NCBI GenBank assembly: GCA_963969495.1
Contig: OZ018323.1
Coordinates: forward strand, 76,534,583-76,598,582
From: Ceratothoa steindachneri
Taxonomy: Eukaryota > Arthropoda > Malacostraca > Isopoda > Cymothoidae
Reading direction: 5' to 3'
Length of the DNA: 64,000 nucleotides
The notes beneath the pieces were generated by a model. The model made no database searches. It saw only the letters and a program-made list of their open reading frames with translations, and was not told where the DNA came from. The position numbers were made by a program, and so were the translations under genes. This document shows positions 12,065 to 24,416 of this stretch, in pieces (position 1 is the first letter of the stretch; each line of letters begins with the position of its first letter).

Positions 12065-13795
12065 TAAAATAATAAAATTTAATTACTCACATCATCTAAG
12101 TAGAGGCTAATGAAAGCAAACATTGCTCAAATTAATGTTAAAATGATCTAAGTGGCGGCTAATGAAAGCAAATCTTGGTATATTAATGTTAAATCCATCT
12201 AAGGAAAGCTAATGAAATCAAACTCTCGCCAAATTAATGTTGAATTGAACGAAGGTGAGCCTAGAGAAGGCAAACAGTGGTCAAAGTGATCTTGGCAAGA
12301 TCGAAGGGGAGGCTAACGAAAGAAATCTTGGTCAATTTAATGTGGAATTGATCTAAGGAAAGACATGAAATAAAAGCTAGGTTATATTAAGGTTGAATCC
12401 ATCTAAGCGGAAGCTAATAGAGCAAACTGTGGCCAGATTAATGTTAAATTGACGGGAGAGGTGGTTAATGAGAGCAAACTATAGTCAAATTAATGTTGAA
12501 TTGATGTTAGGGGATGCTAATAAACGTAAACCGTGGTCAAATTAAAGATGACTTGATCCCAGCGGATGCTACTGAAAGAAAGGCGTGGCTAAATTAATGT
12601 CGAATTGATCTAAGTGGAGGCTAATGAAAGCAAACACTAGTCAATTATTATTCTTGAATTGATCTAAGGGGATGCTAAATAAAGCGAACCCTAGTCAAAC
12701 TAATTTTGTATTTATATAAGGGGAGGCTAACGGCAGTAAATCGTGGTCAAATTAGTGTGGAATTGATCTATTAGGAGGCTAATAAAAGTATATCATGTTC
12801 ATAATATAGTTGAATTGATCTAACAGTCGACGAATCAAAGAAAACCTTGGTTAAATGAATGTTGACTTGATCTAAGGGAGTCTAATGAAAGCAAATCTTG
12901 GTCAAATTATTGTCGAATTTATCTAAGTTGAGGCTAATGAAAACAAGCTACGGTCAAATTAATGTTGAATTAAGCTATGCTAGAATATTGAAAACAAACT
13001 GCGGTAAAATTAATGTTGAATTAAACTATGCTAGAATAATGAAAGCAAACTGATGTCATATTAATGTTGAATCGATATAAAGGAATGCTAATGAATTCAA
13101 ACACTGGCCAAATTGATTTTAATTTAAGGGATGCAGTGAAAGCAAACCTTAATCAAAATAATATTGAATCGATCTAATGGCATGCTAATGAAAGAAAACT
13201 GTGATAAATTTATGATTAATCGAGAGATCGAATTTGATGTTATTTAAACAAAACTTTGTCCTATTATTGTTGAATAGAACTAAAGGGAGGCTAAAGAAAG
13301 CCAACCCTGATCAAATTAGTGTTAAATTCATCTAAGTGGAGGTTCTTGAAAGCAAATCGTATTAAAATTGATGCTGATTTGATCTATGGGAAGGCTTAAG
13401 AAAGAAAACCTTGGTCAAATTATTGATGAATTGATCTAAGAGAGGCTAATGAAAGCAAACCGTCGTCAAATTAATGTTGACTCAATCTAAGTAGATGATA
13501 TTGAAATCAAACCGTTATCAAATCAATATTGAATTTATCTAATGGGAAATTAACAAACGTAACCCTGGTCCAAATTATTGATGAATGGATCTAAGGGGAG
13601 GCCAATGGAAGCAAACTGTGGCCAAATTAATAATGAATTGATGAAAGCGGAGGCTAATCAAAGGAACCTTTGTCAAATTAATGTCGAACTGATCCATATG
13701 GACGCTAATTTAAACAAACCTTGATCAAATTAATGATGAATTGATCTAATGAGAAGCTAATGAAAATAATGCGTGTTCATTTAGTGCTGAATTGT
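12065..13795 (+). repeat. Degenerate 52-bp satellite array, about 1.7 kb
   Basis: Consecutive diverged copies of a unit close to attaatgttgaattgatcta then aggggaggctaatgaaagca then aaccttggtcaa, 50-53 bp long, roughly 33 copies. Copies commonly differ by 15-30 percent and by short indels, so the array is old. It has no long frames and no similarity by eye to the 31-bp array. Function is unknown. Confidence 0.9.
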
Positions 13796-15599
13796 AAGAA
13801 AAATGTGGACTCCAGCCAAATTTGGAATTTTGACCTTCAGCTGTCCATGTTTACCACAGCAAATGGCGTTCTGGCTGACATAAGGTATTTTTTATGCCCA
13901 CTATCTTTTCTATCAAAGTTTTAGCTGCCATTGACCTGTCGTAGCTGATATTTCTCGTGATGTCATTCGAGGAAAGCCACGACGTACTGCCAACAAGACA
14001 AATGACTATACCCTATATTTTAATTGATTCACTTGCCCAAGATGAAACCCATTCTCTGCTCTTCATTAACATTAAAACACTGGGCTTGTTTAGGAATCGA
14101 ACCACCCGTCACAGATATTGTAAACAACCAACCAATGCGTTTCGATCCTCATTCGTTTCTTATAATCTGATCATATCCTTTCTTCCTTTAAGAACTATTA
14201 ATGTTTGTTGTGTTGTTTTTTTTTGTAGGGGAAGGTTCCTCGTTCTCAGAAGTATTGCTTTCCTTTTCTACAAAACTAGATATTGTTTCACAAAAGAAAA
14301 ACGCTCCGTTGTTGTCTTAATGAGTTTCCATTTTACCAATTTCATTTCTTAAATCTTTGAAGATAAAAGAAAAGTTGTTGAAGCGACTTCAATAAATATA
14401 TTACACATATTAACTATTGTTACATCATGTACACATCCATTTGGGCATTTTTGTCCAACCTTACAAAACCTTCACACAGTAATTTCGTCATTATTATAAA
14501 ACACAAACCCTTCTTGTGTTTACATTTAATTTTGCGATAACACTAGGCAACAGATTTTAACCCTTTGTTTGTTACAGACATGTGAATAAGTGTTTCTAAT
14601 TAGTTCAAGGGCGCTGAATCCGAATTTGAAAACCAAAATTCTCTATTACGTCTAGATTTTGTGTAATGCTGTGGTGGAGCGAATGTGTGTGTGTGTGAAG
14701 GGCTATTCTCCCACCCCTTTCTCACTACCCTCTCCCTCCCTCTGTAAGAATGTCTGTATGAGCGGAAGCGGTTTTTTTTGTCTTTTTCTTTTTGGTATAT
14801 ATAAATTTATTTTCATGTTTTGTACATAATGTCTTTTTTCTCTTCCTCGGCTAAATGTTAAAGATTTTTTCAAAAAGACTACTCTAGTAAATTATAGATC
14901 ATATTACCTTTCAAATTTGTAAAGAGTGGCGGAGACAGTAGGGCTTGAGGTATACCAGAAGTTGTACGTCCTGTTGGGACAGAAGAGCTGTTTTTTGTAG
15001 CCTCGAAGGTGCGACAAGATCACTATGTAGTGTAGCGAGCTCGGAGGCACCATCTTTTTTTACTGTAATACGTCTCGGAGGCGCCAGCCTTGTTAGTCCT
15101 CTGAAATTTGAAAACAGTCGAGTGGCAGTCGGCAAGACTCCATCACATTTCCCCCTAGCTCGGGGTACCACGTAAGGCCTTTTCTTTTTTTTTTTGCATT
15201 TTGTCGGATCTAATGTGTTAGACCTTGATTATAGGAGTAATACCGATTTTGTTTGCGCATTTATCTCTTTTTGTTTCTTCTTGTCTCTTAGCTGGGTTAT
15301 AGGCCTGTGATTTGATATTAGAATTGCAAATTGATCAAGCCCATTTTTCTGTTGTGTAAATAAGTAAAGAGATCTTTTATAAATATTTACCCATATTTTT
15401 CTTGTAAATAAAGGACTGTACATACAATCCGTTTTATTCTCCTTCGATTTCTCGCGTCCGAATTAGTGCAGGAAGCGGGTTGGAACGATTGGGATTAGAG
15501 TATAGATTTCCGGCCTGCTACAATTCCCCTTTCCCTTTCGCTATTTGTTCGGGTTAATAAATAAAAAAAAATTATTTTTTTATTTTTTTTATTTTTTAA
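13796..15599. other. Unannotated stretch, part LTR-like
   Basis: No gene is recognised. The 131-codon frame at 13957-14352 has no known motif. From about 14670 to 15522 the DNA has a TATA-like sequence (tatatataaattta near 14796) and a polyadenylation signal (aataaa near 15408). It begins TG and ends CA, as a solo LTR would. No matching target duplication is visible, so this is only a possibility. Confidence 0.3.
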
Positions 15600-16579
15600 G
15601 CTTAGGACAGACAGTGTATATCACTGGCGAAGTTACTCCCATCCCTCCCTCCCAAGTTGTGAAGATTTTATTGTACTGATTAAGTTTGTTATGCACTTGA
15701 AGTTTAAAGAAACTTTGCTGTAGCCTTCTCGTTTCTCTTTTGTGAGACATCAAAGTTTGTTTTTGTAAAAACCAGCAATAATCCCCCATCATATTTGGAT
15801 TAAATTTTCCTTGGTACCTCGTGTCCATAACCAAAATTTGTTGATGAAAACATTCACCATGTTCTTCACTAACCGCTCCAAGATTTTCAAGAAAAAATAT
15901 GCTTCCAGCATAATGTCTACTATTTCTCGGTAATTTGGAGATTTAAAATTGCCGAGAAAGCTTTCAGTGACTTCCACAAAGGATGTCCATGCTTTGCGTT
16001 CCTTTTCATTGAGACACAAAGTGAAGGAATCATCAGAAACAACTCTGCAAATTTGTGGTCCAGTAAAAACTCTAGCTTCTATTTTTGCATCAGTTAATGA
16101 TCCTTTGAATTTATTTTTCAAATATTGAAGGCCTTCACTTCTTTGATCCATACCCCTTACAAAACTTTTCATTAACCCTAATTTAATGTGAAGAGGTGGA
16201 AGATGAACTTTTTTTGGATCTACTAGAGCATCATGCTTAACATTATGGTTGCCAACAATGTGTTCTTCTCTGGCTGGCCATTCTCGCTTTTTATAGTGAT
16301 TTTGAGAGCTCACACCATATGGGAACAGCAAATGGCATTACCTTCCTCTTCCCATTTAACCAAGCAATCAACATTGTGCTACACTGCGTGCAGCAAATAT
16401 GAGGGGCCCAATCTTTATCCTGGCCCCCTACTTTGCATCCAAAATAGTATCTATAGGCTTGCTTCATCGTTACTGCTGTTTCTATTTTTTTCCCGTTGTA
16501 CCACTGGTGTGAATTGCCCACACACATAACAAAATATGTTGGGGCTGTTTACACATCCGCGTCTAGAACTTGAAGCCAT
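15600..16579 (-). pseudogene. Broken copy of uncharacterised Cys-rich, YQG-motif family (copy 1)
   Basis: Pieces in order from an ATG at 16579: an N-terminal zinc-binding segment (FCYVCG, then YFGCKVGGQDKDWAPHICC, then WLNGKRKVMPFAVP); a middle segment (EWPAREEHIVGNHNV, LLPPLHIKLGLMKSFV-like, FTGPQICRVVSDDSF, SFLGNFKSPNYREIV); and a C-terminal segment (MDTRYQGKFNPNMMGDYCW). These fall in several frames, so there are frameshifts. The region between the zinc-binding part and EWPAR is missing compared with the copy at 58260-59919. I recognise the family as a large set of uncharacterised proteins in arthropod and cnidarian genomes, with no assigned activity that I know of. Confidence 0.7.
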
Positions 16580-17294
16580 GACAAGATTTCAAATACTAAC
16601 TTGTGCAAGCAAACGATACATAATGTGAAATCCTTTTCATAAAGTTCTTATCAGAGCAAAATTTTGATAAACGTGTTATCTTCTTTAATAGTTACCAGTT
16701 ATCAGTAGCATAAAAGTTACCACAAATAAGTATGTATTAATCTGAAAATCTAAAAGAAAACCCCAGTAATTAGAATTCAATGATATTTGAGCTTCACTAT
16801 AGTCTACTTTATATATATTAAAAATGTTAATATATATTAAATATATATATATATATTATTAATATATATTATATATATATTAATTATATATATTAAATAT
16901 ATTAAAAATTTCATATTGGTACAATAATGAGCAAAATTGTGAAATGGCTTGAAAAGGAAAATTCACATTGCACAAAAACTAGACGTGATATTCAAATTCT
17001 AAAGACAGATTTGTAATCAGCGCCTAAAAATCATCTAGAATCACTTATATTCTGCTCTGCAATAAAAATCGTGTTACATAGTGATAATTCAAACACGTAG
17101 TGAAGGTAAATCAGTTCCAAAATTTGAGAAATTAAATTGGAATCACAGTAGGAAAGGAATGACCAAAGAGAGAATATTTGATGGTTATTTCTAAGGTGAA
17201 ATAATTAGTGGACTTTAATAGTTTATTTACATATAAACATGACAAATAAATTACCTTAAGAATATTTAAAAACCAGGCAATGGCTTCGCCACTC
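15622..17294 (-). mobile_element. Possible transposon carrying family copy 1
   Basis: To the left of the broken gene lies cactggcgaagttactccc; to the right, read on the minus strand, lies gagtggcgaagccattgcc. The shared TGGCGAAG resembles the hAT-type end CAGTGGCG. No target duplication is found with these limits, so the boundaries are tentative. The right part (16620-17280) is AT-rich, without a frame, and would be the 5' non-coding end. Confidence 0.35.
16803..16907. repeat. Imperfect (TA)n with TTAATATA motifs
   Basis: AT-only low-complexity tract built from atatat and ttaatatata phrases. It is less regular than the pure (TA)n tracts later in the window. Confidence 0.8.
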
Positions 17295-17299
17295 CCCCC

Positions 17300-17530
17300 T
17301 CAGATTAAAATTTAAAATAAAAAAAAGCAGCCATGGTTAAATTTTTATAAATTTTCTGAACTTCACCATTTGTAATTCTTTGGGTTTTAAATAAAAATTC
17401 ACAAAATTTTGATACTTATATTTATTTCTGAACTTTACCATTTTGTTTTTTGATATTATAAAAGAATTATTAGAAATAACTCTGATAAAAAACATAAGTG
17501 ATAACCAAACTAAGATAAAATTATTATTCA
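17300..17530 (-). repeat. Dispersed AT-rich repeat shared with 24.6-24.8 kb
   Basis: Read on the minus strand, this contains two or three tandem versions of ggtgaagttcagaaaattta followed by taaaaatttaaccatggc and tgctttttttt. The same phrase occurs on the plus strand at 24618-24800. It lies just right of the putative end of the element at 15622-17294 and may be subterminal repeat DNA of a transposon. Confidence 0.55.
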
Positions 17531-19200
17531 AATACTAAAAAAAATCCCTTTCATAAATTATAGTTAGTGATGATGATGATGATAACTCTTCCTTAGCTAA
17601 AGAAAAATCCGTTCGTTACAGGGATAATAGACTATATAGGATGAATATTCCAGTATAAAAAACGCATACAAAATTCAAGATTACCACTTATACATCTCTT
17701 CTAAGAGAGGTACGAATAAATTTGGTGCATAAAATAATACTGGGTTAAGGATGTAGAGTTGACACAATTAGTCATGTCACTCTTTATGCTGAATTTCGTT
17801 CAGTGATAATTTAATATATTATTATTTGATATAACATCGCATGTTTGGGATATATTTAGTTATATGCATATACTAGCTACGACATTTGCCAATAAAATGA
17901 ATTATGTTTAGTGATATGTTTTACGCCATTTTGGAATTTCAAGTAGTGCTGTCAAAACTTTTAAAGAAACGGTTCTTTATTTCAAAACTGCGATGCCAAA
18001 TTTCTCCAATTTGACTTCCCATAACATTTGGATATTTTACATTTTTATCCTTATAATTAATTTTCCAACCTCACGTGTTATGAAAAAATATTATCACTTG
18101 GCAATAACACAGCAAACCTTAGCTTCCGCCATCTACAACTATTCGAGAACTTCTAGAACATATAAATAATTATAGCATAGTTAACTTACCTTTTACCGAA
18201 ACATTTTGAAAATATGTCATGACTAATTTGAGCAGCTGTACATGAATTGTTCCGCAAATCACTTCAATGGTAATGAGAATAAGAATTATGCGGAATAAAA
18301 CCGGTGATTCCTTTCATGAGAGTAGTGCGAATGTGAGACAAAAGCTGAATAGTAAAGACAAGTAAGTTGATGGTGGGAGAAGATAGCCGAAGATTAGTGA
18401 CGTGGGCTTCTGAAGATTCTGTGCGGAGAGGTCATCATATACGACCCGGGCTTCACGTCAAACGATGAAGACGGCAACAGAAATATGATGTAGTGGAATA
18501 TGCCCCTGGGGCAAAGACGTCATGAGAAGGGGAATGACGTCATCGCGTCATCGGAGACGAGAGATGGCAGAGAAGAAATGGTTAAAAAACTGTCCCTCAG
18601 AGCTAGTCAGAGAGGGACTGACGGCAAATTAGGGTCCCTAGTTGAAAAAAATTGACAATCATTGATGTGAAACGGCCGAAGATAAACTGGACCCCCCTAT
18701 GCTACGACTGGTCATCGATTAAGGAAGAAATATTGACGTTGATGAGAGGTATAGGGGCTAATCCTCCTGCCCGCGATTGTTTTCTTGCTTTTTGCTTGTT
18801 GTTCCTCTTGGTCTATCGCTTTTAGCATGGACATAACAAGAGACCAGATAGCATTTCTATTTCGGTTAAGGTGGGGCCTTTGCCAAAGCAGGAAGACGTA
18901 GTTGTTCTCTTCTATCTTCTGTAGTATAGTGCATGGTGAAAATAACTGAAAGTAGGCTTAAAATGAAAGACAACTAATTATCTTGAAATGCTTTAACTAA
19001 AAAAACCTTTCACATGTTGCATAAGGTGTTGTCATTTAAAATTGAACAATATACCATATACGCACTTATGTTTGTCAGCTTCTCACCTCTTTAATTTCGC
19101 TCTATAATGTCCACCTTAGTTCACAAGGTAATAATGCAATGGCTCTTGTTACCATTAATGTGATTGGCACTGATCTCCCGTTCGTTTCTGATGCATATTG
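17531..19200. other. Unannotated AT-rich stretch
   Basis: No gene is recognised in 1.7 kb. It contains a short (GAT)n run near 17570. The 18360-18760 part is less AT-rich but holds no long frame. Confidence 0.4.
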
Positions 19201-19202
19201 TA

Positions 19203-20512
19203 TAGGGTCTTTCAACAAGGACGGTGGAGATTTGTCAAGCGATAGTGGCCATGTTGTTAAAGCGACATCTGGCAATCTCACTGTGAACTGTTCAGTAGTA
19301 TTTGGCAACTCACGATAGAAGGTTATAGCGTTGAACAGCGTATGGAAATCATCAAATGTTATTATCAAAATCAGTGCTCCGGTCGACAAACGTTCCTCGC
19401 ATTACGTCATTTCTATCCTCGCCACAATCGTCCTGCCGAGTCCACTGTTCGACGCTTGGTGATGAAATTCGAGGCAAAAGGGTCGATCAACAACTAGCCA
19501 ACACCCGTACGTCACCGAAACGCAAGGTCTGCGGAAAACATCGCTGCCGTAAATGAGAGTGTACGGGAAAATCCGAGGCAGTCGATTTCTCGTCGTTCAC
19601 AAGAACTTGGCCTTTCTGCGACTTCAGTTTGGCGAATTATGCGTAGGGACTTGGATCTGCACCCGTACAAAATCCAACTTACCCAGAAACTTAAGGTAAA
19701 CGACGATAGACAACGCCGTGTGTTCGCTGATTAGGCTATAGAGTAGTTGGAATTTGCTCCAATTTGCCCCGCAAAAATCATCTTCAGCGACGTGGCCTAT
19801 TTTTGGATGAATGGATTTGTGAACAAGCATAATTGTTGGATTTGGGACGAAAACAATCCACATGAGATAGACCAGCACCAATTGCATCCCAACAAAGTCA
19901 CTGTTTGGTGCGGATTTTCGTCTAACGGAATCATCGGTCCGTATTTTTTGAGAACGAAGATGGGATTGCCATAACCGTCAACGGCAAGACCTACAGATCG
20001 ATGATAAGTAACTTCTTGTGGCCTCAACTGGATTATATGCCTGGTATGGATACTGACGACATGTGGTTCCAACAGGACGGCGCTACATGCCACACTGCGC
20101 ATGCCATGATAGACATTTTGCACCGGCGATTTCAGGGCAGGGTCATCTAGCGCGGCGCAACGTCAACTGGCCACCGAGATCATGCGATTTAACGCCATTA
20201 GACTACTTTCTTTGAGGCTACCTTAAATCGCAGGTCTATGCGAATAATCCGGAAACAGTTGATGTCATCAAAGTCAACATAAGGAACACCATCCAGCAAA
20301 TTCAGCCAGATTTATGCGACAAAGTCATCGAAAATTGGGCCTCCTGAATACGTTCCACCAAGCAAAGACGCGGCGGACATTTGAACAACGTCATATTCCA
20401 CACTTAATGCCATAAAATGTACTTTCAAACTTAAAATAAATTGAGGGCATATATTACACACGACTTGTTGTATTTACATTTAAAAATAGAGCGACCTTAT
20501 TGAAAGACCCTT
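19203..20512 (+). mobile_element. Mariner-type element A, about 1.3 kb
   Basis: Terminal inverted repeats tagggtctttcaacaaggac (left) and, on the minus strand, aagggtctttcaataaggtc (right) bound a 1310-bp element. TA dinucleotides lie immediately outside at 19201-19202 and 20513-20514, as expected for Tc1/mariner insertion at TA. Length and gene content fit a complete mariner whose transposase is now dead. Confidence 0.85.
19320..20407 (+). pseudogene. Mariner transposase (DD41D-type), element A, dead
   Basis: Across several frames one can read an N-terminal helix-turn-helix region (EQRMEIIKCYYQN), then SAENIAAVNESVRENPRQ, IIFSDVAYFWMNG, VTVWCGFSSNGIIGPYF, DDMWFQQDGATCHTAHA, CDLTPLDYFL and a C-terminal NVIFHT before a stop at 20405. 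The catalytic aspartates (FSD, QQD, PLD) are all still visible, with the third about 41 residues after the second as in the close relative at 62.2 kb. Stops (for example after SINN and in the linker near 19733) and at least one frameshift near 19965 make it non-functional. In the family the enzyme cuts and pastes its own element at TA sites. Confidence 0.85.
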
Positions 20513-20514
20513 TA

Positions 20515-22730
20515 GTAATTATGTACAGTATGGATTTGCGAAAATCATATATAACCATGAATAACACATGAGTACCGAGAGAGACGAAAACTGCGCTGCT
20601 AGAGTACTACTGTGTGACAGTTGAACTTCCAAACTGGCGTAGTGTTCAAAATTTGAATTTCCAAAATCTACAGATTGAGCAATGAACATCTATTATATTG
20701 GTTCTTTATCATTTTCTTACTATTGTTGCTGTTAGGATATGTGGTTCGACCTATTTTCAAAGTATCTCCTATGATGGTGCGAGAATGAGTATACGTAGTT
20801 TAGAAAGTATGAAATTTTGTATTCATATATTTGCCAACGGCCAAACTTTGTAATCCAGAAAACGGTCGGCAACTGCAAGCAAATGAGTGACAGAAGAAAT
20901 CGGCCGAAACAGCGAGCGGATCGGTCAAAATTTCTTCATCCCTGATTTAGGGGGAGGGAGGCGTCTTCCCAAGAGCTTGTTTTATTAATCTAACCTAATA
21001 TTAGGCTGTAGTGTGAGTACGGTGACTTTTGCCTTATTAGGCAGTCGCCAGATGGTCTTAATTTTTTTGTTTTTTTTAAGTGTCGAAGCTAGAAAACTTT
21101 TAAGCGCACAACTTCTCCACTTTCACTGCATACTATAATGCCGTTTGAGTCAAGTTGGGCTCCCTCACCCACCCACCCCGAAGCTTTGTTACTCTGCTAC
21201 AACAATATTCACAACAAGAATAGTTTTTTCCGTTGTCTGCCGTCTACTGTCGCACATTACTCATCTTCGTGATTTTTGTTTCGCTGCGAGACATGATATT
21301 TTTCGTTGTGCCTCCATGTAGCTTTTAATACTTGCCATTTCTTAGCCTTTAACCTCACACACACACTTTTATCAGTCGAATTCAACTACTATTCAATTAT
21401 CAGACGACTCCCTATGTCATACACCTCGTCTTACGACGTCAGCCACATTTTTTTACCTGACGACCTTTTTTTCCTTCCGTCACGATTGCCTTCCAAACCA
21501 TGCTGTCGTGTCTGTTGTCTTCCACCAACTCCTCGATTGCCAAGACTTTATTCGCATCGATCAACATCTAAGCACACCAGGCATTCCTTCTGCTATCAGT
21601 TTTTCCCCACCACCTATTTACGTGAATTTTTACTACCACTTTTTATCCCTTCATTTGTCTCACCCCCATCTAAAGGGGATTCAAATATCTCCGAGCGCCT
21701 CGGTAGTCGAATTGTAGATATTTCCTGAAGCTAAACTTAAGTAACACAGCGAAAGCTTTCATGTCGGGATAATTGTTAATCTCCTATCATGTCCTTCCTT
21801 AACCATTTTATCTTTCTTTGAGTAGGATTTTTATCTGTCTTCATTAGCCCGTTATTTTGATTTGTGGTTTTATTTCCTTGAACGAATTTAATCTGTTGTT
21901 ATTTTACACGTAATTAATTATCTAAGCTCGAATTGTGCTCAATGCCTGGGTAACTATTATTTATGTTTTATCGTTTGTTTTCTAAAATTATAAAACCAGA
22001 TGCCATTTATCTAAACTTAGTAAGAATATTCAAATAAATATGCAAATGCCTTCGATGGTTTATATTTAGAGAATGGCCTATCATTCTTGCTTTAAGTGGA
22101 GTCCGAAATCAACCAGACACCAGAATTGAGTTAATTATTACACTCCGATACTAAGAATACAATTACATTTTTATCAAGACCAAGATATGTTTAGATGGGT
22201 TGCTGTAGATTGCTCTAGAATCCTATAACCTATCAATGGTGCCTATATCCTTGGATAGCTTCGTCCTCCTACTGTCCTATTGTTTGATATTTTATGACGA
22301 CTTCAGTTCATCATGTTTTTAATGACAGCTGAGCAGTGCGTAAAGATGAATAAAAAGTATAATTGACCTCTGACTAGCTCAGATTGGGGTTTCAGTAAAG
22401 AAAGCAACCTGACATTTTTTCTTCCTTAACATCAAACTGCTCTCACTGTTAAGGGTTGAATGTTTTGATTTTGATAAAGACAAAATAGGAATATGAAACT
22501 GCTAAATGAGAGATCTGCTCCGACTCACGATTGCCTCGGTGGTTACCGGGTACGAGAATCGTTTTTCTCTAACACTTTCTTCACTTACACATCTGATAGG
22601 GGATGAGAAGTGTTCACTGGTTTGTGTGGGTTTCCTTCACCCATGTACATATTTAATGTGTATGTGTTTGCATCAGTAGGCCGTTAACTATATTGGTAGA
22701 AGTTTTACCACCAATCTGCATTCGTTTAGG
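20515..22730. other. Unannotated stretch
   Basis: No gene is recognised over 2.2 kb. The 140-codon frame at 21306-21728 is serine, proline and histidine rich without a known motif, and overlaps another frame of similar character, which suggests compositional bias. Confidence 0.4.
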
Positions 22731-22734
22731 TTTT

Positions 22735-22860
22735 TTTTATTTTTTCAGTGGGACCCTAGTGATTAACGAAGGATCCGAACCCATGTTATCTACAGTGTAA
22801 AGGAGGCGAAGGAAAGTCCACCGAATCGGCACTCCCTCCGAAAACTTATCACGCCCAATG
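22735..22860 (-). repeat. tRNA-like sequence, likely SINE or tRNA relic
   Basis: Read on the minus strand, gccgattcggtgga (weakly box A-like) is followed about 45 bases later by catgggttcggatcc, a close match to the RNA polymerase III box B (GGTTCGANTCC). Between them is cctttacact, resembling a tRNA-Val anticodon loop with TAC. An A-rich stretch (gaaaaaataaaaaaaacc) follows 30 bases downstream, as in a tRNA-derived SINE tail. Cloverleaf stems are incomplete, so this is not a working tRNA gene. Confidence 0.4.
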
Positions 22861-24306
22861 TAGCTTAACTTCACTAAAGTCCAAAAAGGTGTTTTTAGTC
22901 GGTGAGGCGGTAGCCCCGGTATAGCATAAGGGCGTATGGGGGTAGATACCACTTGCATAGGACAGGAACACGTAGGGTCTCAGTAAGTGCGGAGATCCCA
23001 CGAAACCGTGCGTTTTTGTGCAACTCGAAGCCAGATGTTCCTAAACCTCCCCTAGTTTGGGTAATAAAGAAACATCACGCGACTTTTCGACCTCAGTCCA
23101 GCATTCCCAAAACTTCCTCTGTGCGTGTTTTTTTTTTTCACCCACAAACCCCTATGAGGAAGAAGACAAAAAGGATTGAGAGAAGAGGGCTCTTTCTCAC
23201 ACACACTTTCACACGCTGAGACAACCTCAGCTTTCAGCGCATCACCTCTGCGGGTTTCACCCTCCTCTCGGAGAATTCAGCTGAGTTCATTCCTCCTTGG
23301 TTAGAGGACACTCAAAACCTTAGGAAATCGAGGACTCTCCTCCACTTCCACACGCAGCGCCACCTACTTCCACTGCCAATATAACTTGCGGGCTCCTGGA
23401 CTTAGAGGATCTACTGCATTCTTTGAAACTTTCTTTGACTCCATGCAGTCTGCTCTTCCTACTTCTCTGAAAGACGACTAACCCCGCGTCGCCCGACAAC
23501 TCTCCAAGTAGTCTTCTCTCCGCACTTCTCGGCAAGCCAGCAAAGTCCTGCTATAAAAGGTAAAATATTATTTCCAGCGTCAATCAATCAAAGTCAATTT
23601 AAATCACTGAATAAATAATAAAGCGCAACTCCTTTTAATGACTAATTAAATCTCAGTGTAATTAATTCGTGGAAGTGTAAATTAATTCATCATTTTATAT
23701 TCGCGCATAAATTAACCTTTTGGTATTTACTAAAATCAACCTTGTCATAATTAAAGTACGAAAACCAATCGTTTATGGCTACAACTTACCAACTATTCGA
23801 TTTTTTTTTTACAACGCTTTCTTTCCTCTCCAGTCTTCGCAGCACAACACACAAAGTCCGTTGCAAGGAATCCTGCCGATAGGTATCTATATCCACATAC
23901 CTCGGACAGGGAACAAGTCCCTCTGCCCCGGGGCGATGAAGGTTCCACCTTAAGGCTGTTTAGTGTCAAAACACGATACTTCCCCCTACCTCTTCCCAAA
24001 GATGACCGGCCCCTGGTGCCCTCGGGCTCACCAGTGATTGTTATACTGACCCTTATGCCCATTTCATTATCCGGTCAAGATCCTCCCGGATAAAAGCAGA
24101 TTGGCGAACCATTACCACCTAGCAGCTATTAGATCAGGGAGTAATTTCATTAACCCCCTCGATTCAAATCATGGTGGCAATTTGCCGCTAAAAAATGATC
24201 GCAGAAATGACCATCAAAAAGTAGGCCAAGTCTTACATAATGGTGAAAGAAATTCGTATGTTTGCGTGTATGTTTATATAAATAAGCTCGTTTTTTTTCT
24301 AAATGA
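22861..24306. other. Unannotated stretch
   Basis: No gene is recognised. GC content is moderate and frames reach about 100 codons but have no known motifs. Confidence 0.4.
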
Positions 24307-24416
24307 ATCGTTGAATAATTATATTATTATTAGTATTATTATTATTATCATTATTATTAGTATTACCATTATTAGTATTATCATTATTATCATTATCATC
24401 ATCATTATCATCCCTT
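24307..24416 (+). repeat. (ATT)n microsatellite, interrupted
   Basis: About 110 bases of tattattatta repeats with interruptions by agt, acc and atc. It generates the isoleucine-rich tail of a spurious 107-codon frame. Confidence 0.9.

Noticed and set aside
13957..14352. 131-codon frame as a possible gene
   Set aside because: No known motif, AT-rich and low-quality codon pattern, no supporting splice or promoter signals.
14683..14698. Short (GT) run as a distinct microsatellite feature
   Set aside because: Only about seven units, too short to matter.
21306..21728. 140-codon frame as a possible gene
   Set aside because: S/P/H-rich with a second open frame overlapping it; no recognisable domain.
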